Below, piece after piece: positions 10,228 to 20,656 of a stretch of DNA of 64,000 nucleotides (positions are counted from its first letter, which is position 1; each line of letters opens with the position of its first letter). This stretch comes from Blepharisma stoltei. Lineage: Eukaryota > Ciliophora > Heterotrichea > Heterotrichida > Blepharismidae. A program made the position numbers and the translations under genes. The notes under the pieces were generated by a model. That model ran no database searches. It was given only the letters and a program-made list of their open reading frames with translations, and was not told the origin of the DNA. Location: NCBI GenBank assembly GCA_914767885.1, contig CAJZBQ010000006.1:310001-374000 (forward strand). Direction: 5' to 3'.

Positions 10228-10863
10228 CTAATCAATCAAATATTTGGTTAAACGAATAGGTATATTTTCTTGTAAATTTTGTTTGGAATTTACACTAATC
10301 CCATTGCCAGCAGTAAAAAAATTATTACTCAGGTCGTTTGCATCTAATTCCAGAAAATCGCTCCCTAGTTCTTTTTTCACATTTTTACCTTCAACCACGT
10401 CAGAAACTTGGCTATTTTGTGCTTTACTATCCTCTACAGGCTTACCAAATGTTTCTTTTGGGTATTCTCCTTGTGAGTTTTCTTTTTTAAAACCTGGATT
10501 AGGATAAGATCTATTTCATATTCTTTGCTGGTATAAGAAATTAAATGAAAGACTGTCTACAAGGAGATCGGCGTCTGTCCGAGGATTATCAATAGTAATT
10601 ACATGCTTGTTGTGGAAAAACCTGTATTGGAATACTCCTCCTATTGGTTTCATGCCAGTAAATAGCAGAGTCCTATCAAAGGTAACTCTTCGCTTATTTG
10701 TCAAAAATGAGCACTCGAGCTCAACGGTGTGCTCTTCTAAATCTAATTCGAATTTTCAAATAAAGTGTTTTTTAGAACTAGGTGGATATTACCTTCGAAA
10801 TTTTAGCCCAACTCCTTCAGATGATACGTGAAGCGGCTTGAAAGACTGATCCATTTTGCTCAT
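10228..10863 (-). CDS. Conserved beta-sandwich-like protein, possibly FAIM-related (15-nt intron)
   Basis: Start ATG at 10861-10863, a 15-nt intron at 10778-10792 (GT...AG), stop TAG at 10228-10230; 621 bp, 206 aa. The N-terminal half (about residues 20-105) has alternating hydrophobic strands with the signature WKFELDLEEHTVELE..(8 aa)..RRVTFD and a GGVFQYRF turn. This resembles the FAIM (Fas apoptosis inhibitory molecule) repeat pattern W.f.ldg..h.ie.e....(G)kr.v..dg. The second half is Asn/Lys/Ser-rich and probably disordered. In-frame TGA encodes the W of the WKFE motif. The family link is tentative. Confidence 0.68.
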
Positions 10864-10879
10864 TTTTAAATATATTTAA

Positions 10880-12052
10880 TTACCTCGAATAGTCCAGTAA
10901 GAATCATTTTTAGGTAAACCAGACAACTTTTAACATAAGAAAATCTCATTTTACTTCTTTATGGGAAAAAACAAATTAGTAAGGTTATCAGAGCAATTTA
11001 ACAATTTCATAAGAAGAGAAATAATTTATTAATAGCGGTAATATGAAATTTTTGCTTGTTAAATTGACTTTAAAAGAGTCAAATCTGAATAAACACATGA
11101 AAAAAAGACTTTTCAAATTGCTGATCAGAATTATGATAAAATTGGAGCATATCAGAATTTGTCAGAAAATGAAGCAGCTGAAAAGCTTATAATAATACCT
11201 TTTTAATATCATCATATGATGAGATCCAACTAGTAAGAAATGAAATAGTTAATTTTAGTAAAAGCCAAGTGTATTGATTTATATATGATTGTATTATGCA
11301 TTGCATAAATTTATTATGGGCATTATACGCGCCATTTTCATATGAAATTTCAAATTATGAATTTGCCGCACTAGCATTTTGAAACGCATATTTGGTTTTC
11401 ACATACCAAATTCAAATTGGCATGGATATACATGATAAGAAATTATTGCAATACATAATAGTCTTTTTTTTTGTATGCAAGTAGATCTCAACAGTATAAG
11501 CTTGAATCACTCATTTTCAGTAGCTATTTCAGAATCTTTGTTCAAAAACTTTATATTTTTCTTAAAAATTTAATTAAGACTAAATAATATTTTAAAATAT
11601 TTAATTAATCAAACTAATTAGCAGATGCAGCTTTTAATATTAGCTTTTCTTGTCACATTTAAGTATATTTTTAAATTAAATTTTAGCCTTATTATATATT
11701 TTAAAATGACTTTTGTAACTGATTATGCATTTGTTGACAGGTTGTGAAAAAGCTCATAAGAGATTAAACAATGCACGCGCATTGTTATAAGTTATAGATA
11801 GATTATATATTTGCTAATTTAGTTTTTTCATGCTTCACATTTTAGTGCGGTAAAGTTATTTTAGCGAATCAAATGACTCTAAATTGAATGCTATCAATAA
11901 TATAAAGAAAAGCTTTATTACTGTTAAAAACGTTGAATTATTTGTAAGCTAACTTAATTTACTTTCCCATAAAGAGGTAAATTGAAATTTTTATGCATTA
12001 AAATCTGTTTGGGTTTACTCGAAAGCTGCTTCTTGTAGGCTACTCAAGGTAA
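10880..12052. mobile_element. Uncharacterised inverted-repeat element, ~1.17 kb, no ORF
   Basis: About 90 bp at the left (10880-10970, starting TTACCTCGAATAG) is an imperfect reverse complement of about 90 bp at the right (11963-12052, ending CTACTCAAGGTAA). Shared blocks include TCTTTATGGGAAA and AGGTAAACC/GGTTTACT. The ends are bounded by TA. The interior is AT-rich, without a coding frame, and holds further small inverted segments. It lies in the 1.35 kb gap between two genes, so excision cannot be tested by reading frame. Probably a non-autonomous DNA transposon or IES. Confidence 0.5.
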
Positions 12053-12212
12053 ATAAGTATATATGATAATGACACTTTTTTTTTAGATTTTAATAGTAGC
12101 TAAATTGAATTTTAAGCAGTTTTTATATGCCATAAGCTGACTATTATTTAGTTTTAATAATTTCCAAGATAATTTATATTTATATAATCTAAAATCATAT
12201 GGAAAATTTGTT

Positions 12213-13076
12213 TTATGCACGAATGTTAACTCGCTGAGATAAATTTACCATGGCTTCAGCTTCATCTTCATTCAGCTGATTTCCAGAAAGAAACACTTCT
12301 TTAAGACCTTTAAGTCTATCAACAATTTCTTTAATTGTGCTTGCAGATTTCCCATCAATTTGGTTAAAAGCAAGTCCTAGTTTTTTAAGATTTCATAGTT
12401 CCGATATCCCTCCAGCCAAAATAGACAGTTGCTCCGTGTCAATTTTTGTTGAGTCCAGATAAAGTTCCTCAAGCCTTTCCAAAGTTTGTAAGGCAACTGA
12501 TATATTTTGAGCCCCAGTTATTCCCAGAATATTTTGATGGATGCTTAGAATTTTCAGATTCTTTAAGTGTCTTAGTCCTTTAGCTAAATATGAAAAGCCC
12601 ACTTCTGTGATGTTATTTTCTTCTATTGAAAGCTGCTGAAGACGCAGCAAGTTTGGAAGGCATTTTGTTATGTATTTTATCCCTGAGTCTCCTAAATTTG
12701 TCCTTCATAAATTAAGCTTGTAGAGATCTGGACAGTAAGGCAAAATGACACTTAAAAACTTTGCTTGTTTCGCATTGATTGCTCTAAATTTGAATGAAAC
12801 TTCTTGGACGTTTCTTGGCTCGCCATTTAAGACCTCTAGATAAATCAATAAGATTTCTGGGTCTATTTCAGACTTATGAAGCCTATAAAATGATTTGAGA
12901 AGTGATTTGCTTGAGTCATTGATATAATTCATGTTTTTTCGTGATGGTTTTGGTGCAGCTTGAGCTATTTGGGGCTGGGGCGTTGTTTTATATGCACTGT
13001 AGTCTGGAGCTTTCTTGGCAACCTTACTAGAATTTGTATCTTGGTAATCTAAGCAATAAGATCTGCAAATACCCAT
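12213..13076 (-). CDS. Leucine-rich-repeat (RNI-like) protein with possible N-myristoylation site
   Basis: 864 bp, 287 aa; stop TAA at 12213-12215. The N-terminus MGICRSYC has Gly2 followed by Cys, a pattern compatible with myristoylation/palmitoylation and membrane attachment (inferred). Residues 25-65 are Pro/Ala/Gln-rich. From about 100 onward there are tandem ~28-residue repeats (LQQLSIEENNITEVGFSYLA, LKILSIHQNILGITGAQN, LEELYLDSTKIDTEQLS, LKKLGLAFNQIDGKSAS, LKEVFLSGNQLNEDEAE) of the ribonuclease-inhibitor LRR type. Two tryptophans are encoded by TGA (12705 and 12393). LRR arrays bind proteins; no partner can be named. Confidence 0.82.
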
Positions 13077-13302
13077 TTTTTATTAGAAAAGAAGTCTGAT
13101 TAATTTTAAAAAATTATTAGATTAGAAAAATGAGAAATAAGATAGTTTTAGGCTAAATAAAATTATATTTATAATATTATTTATACCCAAATCAATAGTG
13201 CTTATGCTTTTAAATTTATTTTAAAAACATTAATTGGGGTTATTTATATTTTAAATGAGAATTATAAAATTTTCAAAAGCAAAGCCCCAATAAAAATAAG
13301 TG

Positions 13303-14028
13303 ATGAAATTCCAAGATTCCCAATCCCAACCTGAAGATTCTCCCTCTACAGATAATGATAATCCCGAACTCAAAAAAATTAGCATTGATAAGCAACCTTC
13401 CAATGGCATTAAATACACGCCCAGGCTAAAAAAAGAAAAAATTCCTCAGATGATTGACGAAGTCCTAAGCAACTTAAACCCTGATGTTTTAAAAAATAAA
13501 TCTTTATCACTTTGTGGAACTAGCGAACAATCTTCTACTGAATTATCCTTCGATAATGATAAGCCAATCCAAATTGGACGTGAAACTCTCTTTACTTCAA
13601 CTTTACTTAATTCTGCTTTAGCCAAGAAAAATAAATCACAAAAGCCAAAATATTCAGATGCATTGTTTAATGGTAATCCCAAGCCAAAAAATATCCCAAA
13701 GAAGACAGCATTAAATCCTTTTTCGAATATAAGAAAAAGCACAAAAAAGTTTGAGAGACCTAAGCTAACTGTTACAACTAATTCTGGGTATGATCCAAAA
13801 GATATTTTGAAAGAAATGCTAGTTAAAAGAGCTAGAATGAAAAATGAGCCCATAGTTAACACTTGGGGTGGCTTGAATGAATGGTATGAGGTTGATGAAA
13901 ATTCTAGTAAGAACCAGAAGAGAAAAAATCAGGCAAATGGAAAAAATGTGTGAGAAGAGACAATTTGGTGGGAAGTTAATGGACACAAAAAACTTAAAAC
14001 TTCTGTAAGTGAAGATGATATGAAATAA
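13303..14028 (+). CDS. Unknown basic protein, conserved C-terminal W-rich motif
   Basis: 726 bp, 241 aa, from ATG 13303 to TAA 14026-14028. Ser/Asp/Asn/Lys-rich with little predicted order in the first 160 residues. A better-ordered region follows (DPKDILKEMLVKRARMKN, then NTWGGLNEWYEVDE) and the end contains WEETIWWEVNG. One Trp is coded by TGA at 13951-13953, where a standard-code reading would end the protein. It is divergent from the LRR gene (226 bp). I do not recognise a family. Confidence 0.65.
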
Positions 14029-14195
14029 AAATAATGTTTAATTTATGCACTTCTTTTTAAATTGCAAGTAATTCTTAATTTTGATTTTCAGAAGCATATA
14101 ATAAATCTAAAACATTTACACATTTTATACTTATATTTTATTATAAATTCAAAAGAATAGGTATTTTTCTTTTATTCAATTTGAATAATAGCTCA

Positions 14196-14915
14196 ATGAC
14201 ATTAAATAAATTTACCCTCTTATGTTTATTACTTGAACTTGCATTAGGAAACGATTTAGAATTCAAGCTGCAAGAAATTCCTAGCCCTTATTGTAAAAAC
14301 TCATGCAGTTTTTCTGAAGAATATCTAAATCTTATCACTTTTACAGTCTTAGCTCGCATAAGGCCTTCAGATAAACGCTACAAAACGTTTTTATCAGCTC
14401 TTAAGCTAATGATAGATCGCAATTCTTATAGACTTATAGAAACTGGCTCATACCGAGCATCAGATGATAAATTTTGTGTCCGAGACGGGTGTGGAACATT
14501 AATTTTTTCTCAATTTGCTTTTCTTACTGACAGAGAATTTACCTCAATTGATATAGATCAAGAAACAGTTGAGATATCAAGAGAAGCTGTCAGTTTTTTT
14601 GGGGATAATACAAGATTGATTTGAAGTGATAGCATTGAATATTTGTCAAAAATCAATGAAACAATCGACTTTCTATATCTTGATAGTTTTGACTATGACG
14701 AAAATAGCCCTGAGCTCTCTCAAGAGCATCATTTAGTCGAAATTATGGAAACATATAATAAACTACATAAGGATTCTATTATATTGCTTGATGATTGCAA
14801 TTTACCTTATGAAGGAAAGTGCAAGCTTGTAGGAGAATTTTTAGTTGAAAATGGTTGAGAAAAGGTAATGGATGAGTATCAAAGAATTTACCTTCATAAA
14901 GATAGCTTTCTTTAA
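14196..14915 (+). CDS. Secreted class I SAM-dependent methyltransferase-like protein
   Basis: 720 bp, 239 aa. The start chosen is ATG 14196, giving a classic signal peptide (MTLNKFTLLCLLLELALG). Then IETGSYRAS occupies the motif-I position, FTSIDIDQETVEISREA is a motif-II-like acidic strand, TIDFLYLDSFDYDE the motif-IV region and SIILLDDCNLPY the next strand. This order matches Methyltransf_24/FkbM-like Rossmann methyltransferases. The glycine-rich loop is weak (TGS rather than GxGxG), so catalytic activity is uncertain. Two tryptophans are TGA (14622 and 14856). Substrate unknown; export to the secretory pathway is inferred from the leader. Confidence 0.72.
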
Positions 14916-14928
14916 TAATATAAAATAC

Positions 14929-15190
14929 TTACTCCTCCCTCCATGATCGAGCAAATCATCGAAATTTTTATCTCTAGAAAAAATTAGTCTTCACAAGTGA
15001 GTATAAATAATTTAATGTAATGCTTATATAACTATTTTCTTTTTTTTAATTTTTATAATAAAATCGGCTTGAAATCTAAAGTATAAATTTTATAAATTAA
15101 ATTGCATTTTACTGCAAATTGTGGGAATATTAAAAAAAATTTAATCCCTCCGTTAGCAAGCAAAAAAATTTACCCTCTACAAAGGGGGAG
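14929..15190. mobile_element. Probable intergenic IES/MITE (262 bp, TTA flanks)
   Basis: TTA at 14929-14931 and 15191-15193, with ends CTCCTCCCTCCATGATCGAG and ..CTACAAAGGGGGAG. These match the CTCC...GGAG end rule, and the left subterminal motif resembles family C (..GATCGA..). AT-rich and non-coding. Intergenic, so there is no reading-frame test. Confidence 0.6.
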
Positions 15191-15399
15191 TTAATAAATG
15201 GAGTTCAAAAATATCGGAGTATACAAGTTGATTGAATTTTGGAGCATTAAAATTAAGTTAAAATTAAATTAATTTTTAAATTAAAATATAATTAATCTCT
15301 AAATTTAAGATTTATAATAATCCCTAATTTTAAATTGGTTTTCTTATTGGTGGTTTTTCAAATGTATAATTATAGGGGGCTAGCATACCTTATATTTAA

Positions 15400-16071
15400 A
15401 TGATGTCAGATGCCAACGAAATTACTGATTTTTCTGAGTTACCTCACAAGAAAATAAAGCTTGAACCCACAGAAATTAATTCCAATGATGAGATAAGAAT
15501 ACCTGCCAACGTATCTGATTTAAACGAAAACTCCGAAACCGCTTCGTCCTCTAACCCACAAGAAGAAGTAAAAGCTTTAAATGACATTAAAAGAGAAGAA
15601 AATAGCTTAGAAGATTATGGAGACATAAAAAGGGGCTCAATTTGGCTGGGGACTTTTTGCAATAAGCTCCATGGCTCAGTAGCTTGCACTTATATGATAA
15701 AATCGTCTAATGGTAAAGTTCTTGAGCAGATGACGAATATTTATTACAAAAAATCCAAAGCTTTGTCAGTAATAAAACACTTAAGGAGAGCCATAAAAGT
15801 CTGTGGCCGTCGGTCGATGGTCCATATTGACATATGTACAGACAATGACGTAGTTTTTACCAATTTTGACAAGTTTAAGAAGCTGAATCCACAGTTATTA
15901 GAGGAAAGAATGAAGACAAGTGATTTATTTGCCAAATTTAATATGACTCATAAGTTTAAATGAGTTTTTAAGCCTGCTAATGTAGAAGCAAATAAAATTG
16001 CTAGAGAAGAGTTTGAAAAAAGAGATAAAGAAGAGTTGTCTGACTATTCTGCACATGAGACTAATCCATAA
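15400..16071 (+). CDS. Paralog 1 of an RNase H-like (degenerate) nuclear-type protein
   Basis: 672 bp, 223 aa including one TGA Trp at 15961. The N-terminal ~75 residues are acidic and Ser-rich with PHKKIKLEPTE, which resembles a basic localisation signal next to a sumoylation-type site. The core (about 85-200) runs SIWLGTFCNKLHGSVACTYMIKS, YYKKSKALSVIKHLRRAIK, HIDICTDNDVVF, then KWVFKPANVEANKIAREEFE. The order strand-strand-helix-strand-helix and the KW.F...N.EA..IA end recall RNase H-like folds, but acidic catalytic residues are not all present. It is the close relative of the gene at 18074-18781, facing it across the RNA-element array. Confidence 0.7.
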
Positions 16072-16295
16072 TAGGAAAATAATTAATTTTTGATTAGTGT
16101 CATTTGCTATATAACTTTTCTAACCTTTAAAACTTTTTAAAAAGAGCATATCATGCTAAAACTTATATAAAATAAAAAAATGAGATAATTCAAGACGTAC
16201 TTGATATGCTTACTGAATGATGGTCGCTATTATATTTATAATGCATAGTTTAAGATAAGAATAATATTGGAGATTGCATATATAAAAATAGTTTT

Positions 16296-16365
16296 TGCGC
16301 CAGGAGAGGTCTTGAATTTCCAACACCCGAGGGACTTGAATATATAAACGAAGTATCTCCTTAGC
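16296..16365 (+). ncRNA. Structured RNA-like element, copy 1 (most diverged)
   Basis: Contains TGCGCCAGGAGAGGT, then CACCCGAGGGAC, then ACGAAGTATCTCCTTAGC. AGGAGA can pair with TCTCCT to close the element, and CCC/GGG forms the inner hairpin. The middle hairpin present in other copies is weak here. No match to tRNA, 5S or spliceosomal RNA could be defended. Confidence 0.5.
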
Positions 16366-16932
16366 TTAGAACTGAATATATATATTCATTTTAATTTAAA
16401 TAATAAGCTTATTATCTTTATTTTTATTATGGGATAAGAAATCTACACTTTAAAAATATGGAACTATGATTATTAGAGCATCTATGTGGCTTTAAATGAC
16501 TAAATCCTATTATTAGTTACCTTAGTCAGAATAGGATTTAATTATAATTAAGAAATGCTGAAATATTTTAACGAAGCTATAACGTCTTAAATAAATATCA
16601 CCAGAAGATCAGCAAAATTCACTGATCTCAGGGATTCATAGAGCTGAACTTTCCACCTTAGATTGCTTGAAATAATTGTAAAAGATAATGCTAATTACTT
16701 AAACCGATAATAGCAAGTCTACTAGCATTTTATTTTCATCTAAGGATATCAGACAGATCAGATTATTATGAGCTTCTTTATATTTAAGATAAGATCATGC
16801 TATTAAAACTCTAAAATTGCATTTTTGAACTCTGCATACTAGAGCAATATCACTCTGAACAGCAAGGCACAGGCCTTTAGAATCTAAGTAATTTTCAATC
16901 TTTTAATAGCTAAAAGGGCAGATAAAAAGCTA

Positions 16933-17001
16933 TTGCGCCAGGAGAGGTAAGTTAAGCCCGAAGGCATTGATCTTGAATAAATTCAGAAGTATCTCCTTAG
17001 C
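16933..17001 (+). ncRNA. Structured RNA-like element, copy 2
   Basis: TTGCGCCAGGAGAGGT, GCCCGAAGGC (GCC/GGC stem, CGAA loop), TTGAATAAATTCAG (TGAA/TTCA stem), GAAGTATCTCCTTAGC. The closing stem is AGGAGA with TCTCCT. It is preceded by TAAAAAGCTA and followed within ~60 bp by a conserved ATTATGGGATAAG. Confidence 0.6.
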
Positions 17002-17686
17002 ATTGAACCATCTATAATTATCCCAACCCTTTATAAATTTTAATGAATTTAATGAATTTTATTATGGGATAAGTAAATATTGATGCATCTGATAAAAGTG
17101 GATATCTAATAATCAGGAGTTATTTATAATCAAGAAATGTTGAAATATTTAGCGGACGTAATGTCCTAAATAAATATCAGCAGAAGGTCAGCATAAATCA
17201 CTAATCTTAGGATTCATAGAGCTGAGCTTTCCACCTTAGATTGCTAGACATAATTGTAAAAGATCATGCTAAATACTTAAACCCATAATAACAATCTACT
17301 AGCATTTTATTTTTATTCTAAGGATATCAGATCAGATCAGATTATTATGAACTTCTTTATATTTAAGATAAGATCATGCTATTAAAACTCTAAAATTGCA
17401 TTTTTGAACTCTGCATACTAGAGCAATATCACTCTGAACAGCAAGGTACAGACCTTTAGAATCTAACTACCAATCCTAAGAAGGACTCTATTTTTTGAGA
17501 TAAAATTAAGTATTTTTTTATTAAAAGCGCTTTTATAGTAGGCAAAATTGAAGCCCTGAGACACGTATAAAGCCAGTAAATACCTAATTGCTATTGAGCT
17601 ATTTTTTTTTCAATAAAATTATTAAATATATAAAGGAGTAAGTAATTTTCAATCTTTTAATAGCTAAAAGGGCAGATAAAAAGCTA

Positions 17687-17755
17687 TTGCGCCAGGAGAG
17701 GTAAGTTAAGCCCGAAGGCATTGATCTTGAATAAATTCAGAAGTATCTCCTTAGC
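17687..17755 (+). ncRNA. Structured RNA-like element, copy 3
   Basis: Nearly identical to copy 2 over the element and over ~45 bp upstream and ~80 bp downstream; part of the recent tandem duplication. Confidence 0.6.
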
Positions 17756-18073
17756 ATTGAGCCATCCATAATTATCCCAACTCTTTATAAATTTTAATGA
17801 ATTTAATGAATTTTATTATGGGATAAGTAACTATTAACGCATCTAATAAAAGTGGGTATCTTATATATCAATTTAATTTATATATTTTCTCATATAAATC
17901 AATTACCAGCATCCCGATATATTAGTAGGAACTAATTGATGAGTGCTTTCCAAATGATTATAATTATCAAAATTGCTTATAATAGGAGTAATTTATATTG
18001 AAAGGCTAATAAATTTAGCATTGAAATTATTTATAAATAGAAATTACTATTTTATTCGCACTTAATATATAAA

Positions 18074-18781
18074 TTATAGGCTTCCTTCTAATTCATTTTT
18101 TTCTTCTTCATTAGAAGACGCAGAAGATTCATCAGATTCATTCTTAACTAATCTCTCAAACTCATCTCTAGCAATCTTAATGGCCTCCGCATTGGCGACT
18201 TTCAGCACCCATCTTCATTTGCAAGTCATTCCCAAGCGGCTTAAAAGTCCATTAGTTTTTAATCTTTGCTGATACAACTGATTAATCCATTTTCAAACTT
18301 TATCAAAAGTCCCAAAAATTTTATCGTCGTCTGTATACATATCAATATGAGTTATTGACTTCTGATGGCATCGCTTCACTGCTCTTCTAATATGTTTCAA
18401 TAAGGATAATGCTCGCGATTTTTTGTAGTAAATATTCGTTACCTTATCGATAATCTCATTATTGGGAGATTTTATTAAATAAGTGCAAGCTATTGGACCT
18501 TGGAGCTTTTTCATATAATATGCGAGATATACAGAGCAGGTTTTTATGTATTTTGATATGTCTTCGTCTTCTTTTTTTATAGGAGGAGGGAGATCTTTAG
18601 AGGTTTTTCGGTCTGAAGCATCAAGTTCTTCAATGACGCTTGAATTTGACGAGTCGGAATCGCTAAGGTCTAAAATTTCTTTGCTGGGGTGTTTTTCATG
18701 AATTGGCTCTGTAGGCTCGATTTTTGTTTTCTTTTGTGGAGCACCAGGGCTTGGATGGTAAATTTCATCGAAATCAGACAT
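18074..18781 (-). CDS. Paralog 2 of the RNase H-like (degenerate) protein
   Basis: 708 bp, 235 aa; start ATG at 18779-18781, stop TAA at 18074-18076. Three tryptophans are TGA. The acidic/Ser-rich N-terminus has KKTKIEPTE, as in paralog 1, and a DLSDSDSSNSSVIEE stretch that could be a SUMO-interaction/phospho-site region. The core matches paralog 1: GPIACTYLIKS, VTNIYYKKSRALSLLKHIRRA, ITHIDMYTDDDKIF, then CKWRWVLKVANAEAIKIARDEFE. Identity over the core is about half. The end is acidic and Ser-rich. Possible nucleic-acid-associated role inferred from the fold pattern and localisation-like motifs; no enzymatic claim is made. Confidence 0.7.
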
Positions 18782-19014
18782 AGTTAAATTTTATTTAATT
18801 TTTGAAAAAATAAAACCCCCCTAATAAATGCAAAAAAATACTATAAAATTCTGAAAGATTCATTAATGATCAAAAATGTTGATGAGATGAAGTAAGATTT
18901 TTCGCTTTGAAAATTTACTATTATTAGATAAAAATTAATACAAATCACAGAATTTAAATTTGATAAGATTTAGCTTGCTCTGGGGGCTTAGAAACTTTAA
19001 ATATAAGGTAAATT

Positions 19015-19755
19015 ATGATGGAAAGATTGCAATCAGAAAACAACCAAAAAAAGAGTTCAGACGATATCTCTTTGCCTGCAAAAAGAATGCACCCTGAAGT
19101 CCTCATAGATGCATCAGAAACACTCAATCGAAGACAAAAACTTGACCCTGAAAATAAAAATCGAGGCTATTATATTCCCAGGGTGTGCATACCAGTAATC
19201 ATTTCAACCAAAGAAAACCCATATAAAGCAGCCACTGCAAAAAAACAATCCAGTAGCTCTGAATTCTCTAATAATCCCTCACAAGCAGCCAAAACCATCT
19301 CAAAAGATAAGTCTGAATTAGTCGATTTAACAGAAGATTACCCATCAATGCCTAAACAGCCCGCACCAATCGAGAAAAAATTAGATTTTAGTACTCCAAC
19401 AATAAGCAAAGTCGTCATGAATAATATAGAAGCGTCAGAAACCCTCAAAATTCCTCAAAATACATTGGAAGAAAATAATCCTGACGATAGAATGGACATT
19501 GAGAGTGATACTGAAATAGAAAATTATAAAAATTTAAGAGTGACTGTATATGAAGACACTAGGACTGTGCTTGATAAGGATGAATTATTTAATCTTTGTG
19601 CTGAAAATCGCGTTTTAGAACGCTTTGATAAACTTGTGAAGAAATGCAGAGAAATTACTAATAATAAAAGACTTGAAGCAGCAGATGTGCTAAGGATTTT
19701 AATGGGAAACGATGGAGATACCAAAGATACGCTGCAGTATTTTGGTTATAAGTAA
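19015..19755 (+). CDS. Unknown protein with SUMO-interaction-like motif
   Basis: 741 bp, 246 aa, start ATG 19015 (second of a GATGATGG pair possible). Mostly polar and disordered. ELVDLTED around residue 100 is a typical SUMO-interaction pattern (hydrophobic VDL followed by acids). A charged helical domain of ~80 residues closes the protein (YEDTRTVLDKDELFNLC.., ERFDKLVKKCREI, RLEAADVLRILMGN). Divergent from the paralog-2 gene (234 bp apart). No named family recognised. Confidence 0.65.
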   Translation: MMERLQSENNQKKSSDDISLPAKRMHPEVLIDASETLNRRQKLDPENKNRGYYIPRVCIPVIISTKENPYKAATAKKQSSSSEFSNNPSQAAKTISKDKSELVDLTEDYPSMPKQPAPIEKKLDFSTPTISKVVMNNIEASETLKIPQNTLEENNPDDRMDIESDTEIENYKNLRVTVYEDTRTVLDKDELFNLCAENRVLERFDKLVKKCREITNNKRLEAADVLRILMGNDGDTKDTLQYFGYK

Positions 19756-19840
19756 TTTATGATAATTTAAATTGTTCGAAATTCTCCATATAATCTTAAA
19801 AAATTTGCTTTAAACCGAGACCTAATTTTATTAATAACAA

Positions 19841-20656
19841 TTAATTCATCAGCTGTGCAAACTGTGCTTCATTATAATCAACTTCTAAAAGATTTACAAC
19901 CATTTGATTCGCTTTTTCTTCCATTATTTGCTCTTCCTTTTGTTTCTTTATTTTGTCTTTCAGCACTAAAATCTGATTCATTGCTTCATTCACACTATTT
20001 TTCACCCCGTCCATATTAAATTCAGCAGGCTTTCAATCAAACAATATATCAGGCACTGCAGGAATATTTGTCTGTATTTTCTTCAAATTTTCCTTAATTT
20101 GATTTGAAAAATCAATAATTTTTTTCCCTTCTTCAAGTGGATAGAATGTATTTACTACATTTATCACGTAGCCTGGGTCCATATTTGGTGTGTTTGGCAT
20201 ATAGCTTTGCAGATTTTTGTCTTTCCTTACATAGGATTTTGCTAGACAAGAGAAAGTACTTTTTTCTGTTCCTGAGCAATTTATTAGTTTGACTTCAGAT
20301 TTTTGAAGCAAATTTTTAGAGCCTGCAATTAAATCATCGAGGAAATTTGAGGTAAAAAAGCTAAGTTCAGGTAGATAGTAATTGGATTCGTTAAGCTTTT
20401 TGTAAACGAGCTCTTTGGAGAGCTTAAGTCTTTTGATGTAATCTGAAAAGTTTACGACGAGGGAGGAATCGTAAATATGCCTAATTCTTGGGGTATGGAA
20501 AAAGTCATGGAGATTTTGGATTGGAGTTTCGTCTCAGGCGAAGTCTTGAGCAGTTTCAACGTACTTGCCTAAAGCTTTATTCATTTCGAAGCGTATCATC
20601 TTGGAGAGATCATCTTTAAAAGAGTGTAAAAAGTTCTTTAATTCTTCACTGTTCAT
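19841..20656 (-). CDS. Unknown conserved-looking protein, 271 aa
   Basis: Start ATG at 20654-20656, stop TAA at 19841-19843; 816 bp in one frame if TGA is Trp (near 20535 and 20033). The N-terminus is helical (MNSEELKNFLHSFKDDLSKMIRFEMNKAL). The middle holds FFHTPRIRHIYDSSLVVNFSDYIKRL and a region with a few Cys. The C-terminus is a Lys/Glu/Gln coiled coil (NQILVLKDKIKKQKEEQIMEEKAN) of about 45 residues. Convergent with the previous gene, 85 bp apart. No family recognised. Confidence 0.68.

Larger units (their letters stand above)
16072..18073. repeat. Non-coding tandem array (units A-B-A-B-x-A) between two convergent paralogs
   Basis: Two repeat types alternate. Unit A (about 16280-16530, 16895-17125 and 17640-17880) contains the structured element annotated separately and ends near ATTTTATTATGGGATAAG. 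Unit B (about 16545-16895 and 17133-17465, roughly 340 bp) is ~90% identical between its two copies, e.g. GCATACTAGAGCAATATCAC shared. The second and third A units are nearly identical, so the last duplication is recent. No ORF longer than 60 codons was seen. Confidence 0.8.

Noticed and set aside
13446..13862. 138-aa minus-strand ORF opposite the 13303-14028 gene
   Set aside because: Shadow frame of a real plus-strand gene; hydrophobic composition is the complement of its Lys/Asn-rich codons.
16933..17001. Resemblance of the RNA-like element to the U4 snRNA 5' stem-loop (GCC..GAGGU..CCGA..GGC) and to a glycine-riboswitch core (GGAGAG..CCGAAGG)
   Set aside because: The matches are short. The rest of U4 (U6-pairing regions, Sm site) is not found, and bacterial riboswitches are not expected in ciliates. 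Alternative pairings are possible, so no known class is claimed.
16296..17755. tRNA or CRISPR-like interpretation of the repeated element
   Set aside because: No T-loop or acceptor stem, and repeats are too few and irregularly spaced, with no cas-like genes; a CRISPR is also not expected in a eukaryote.
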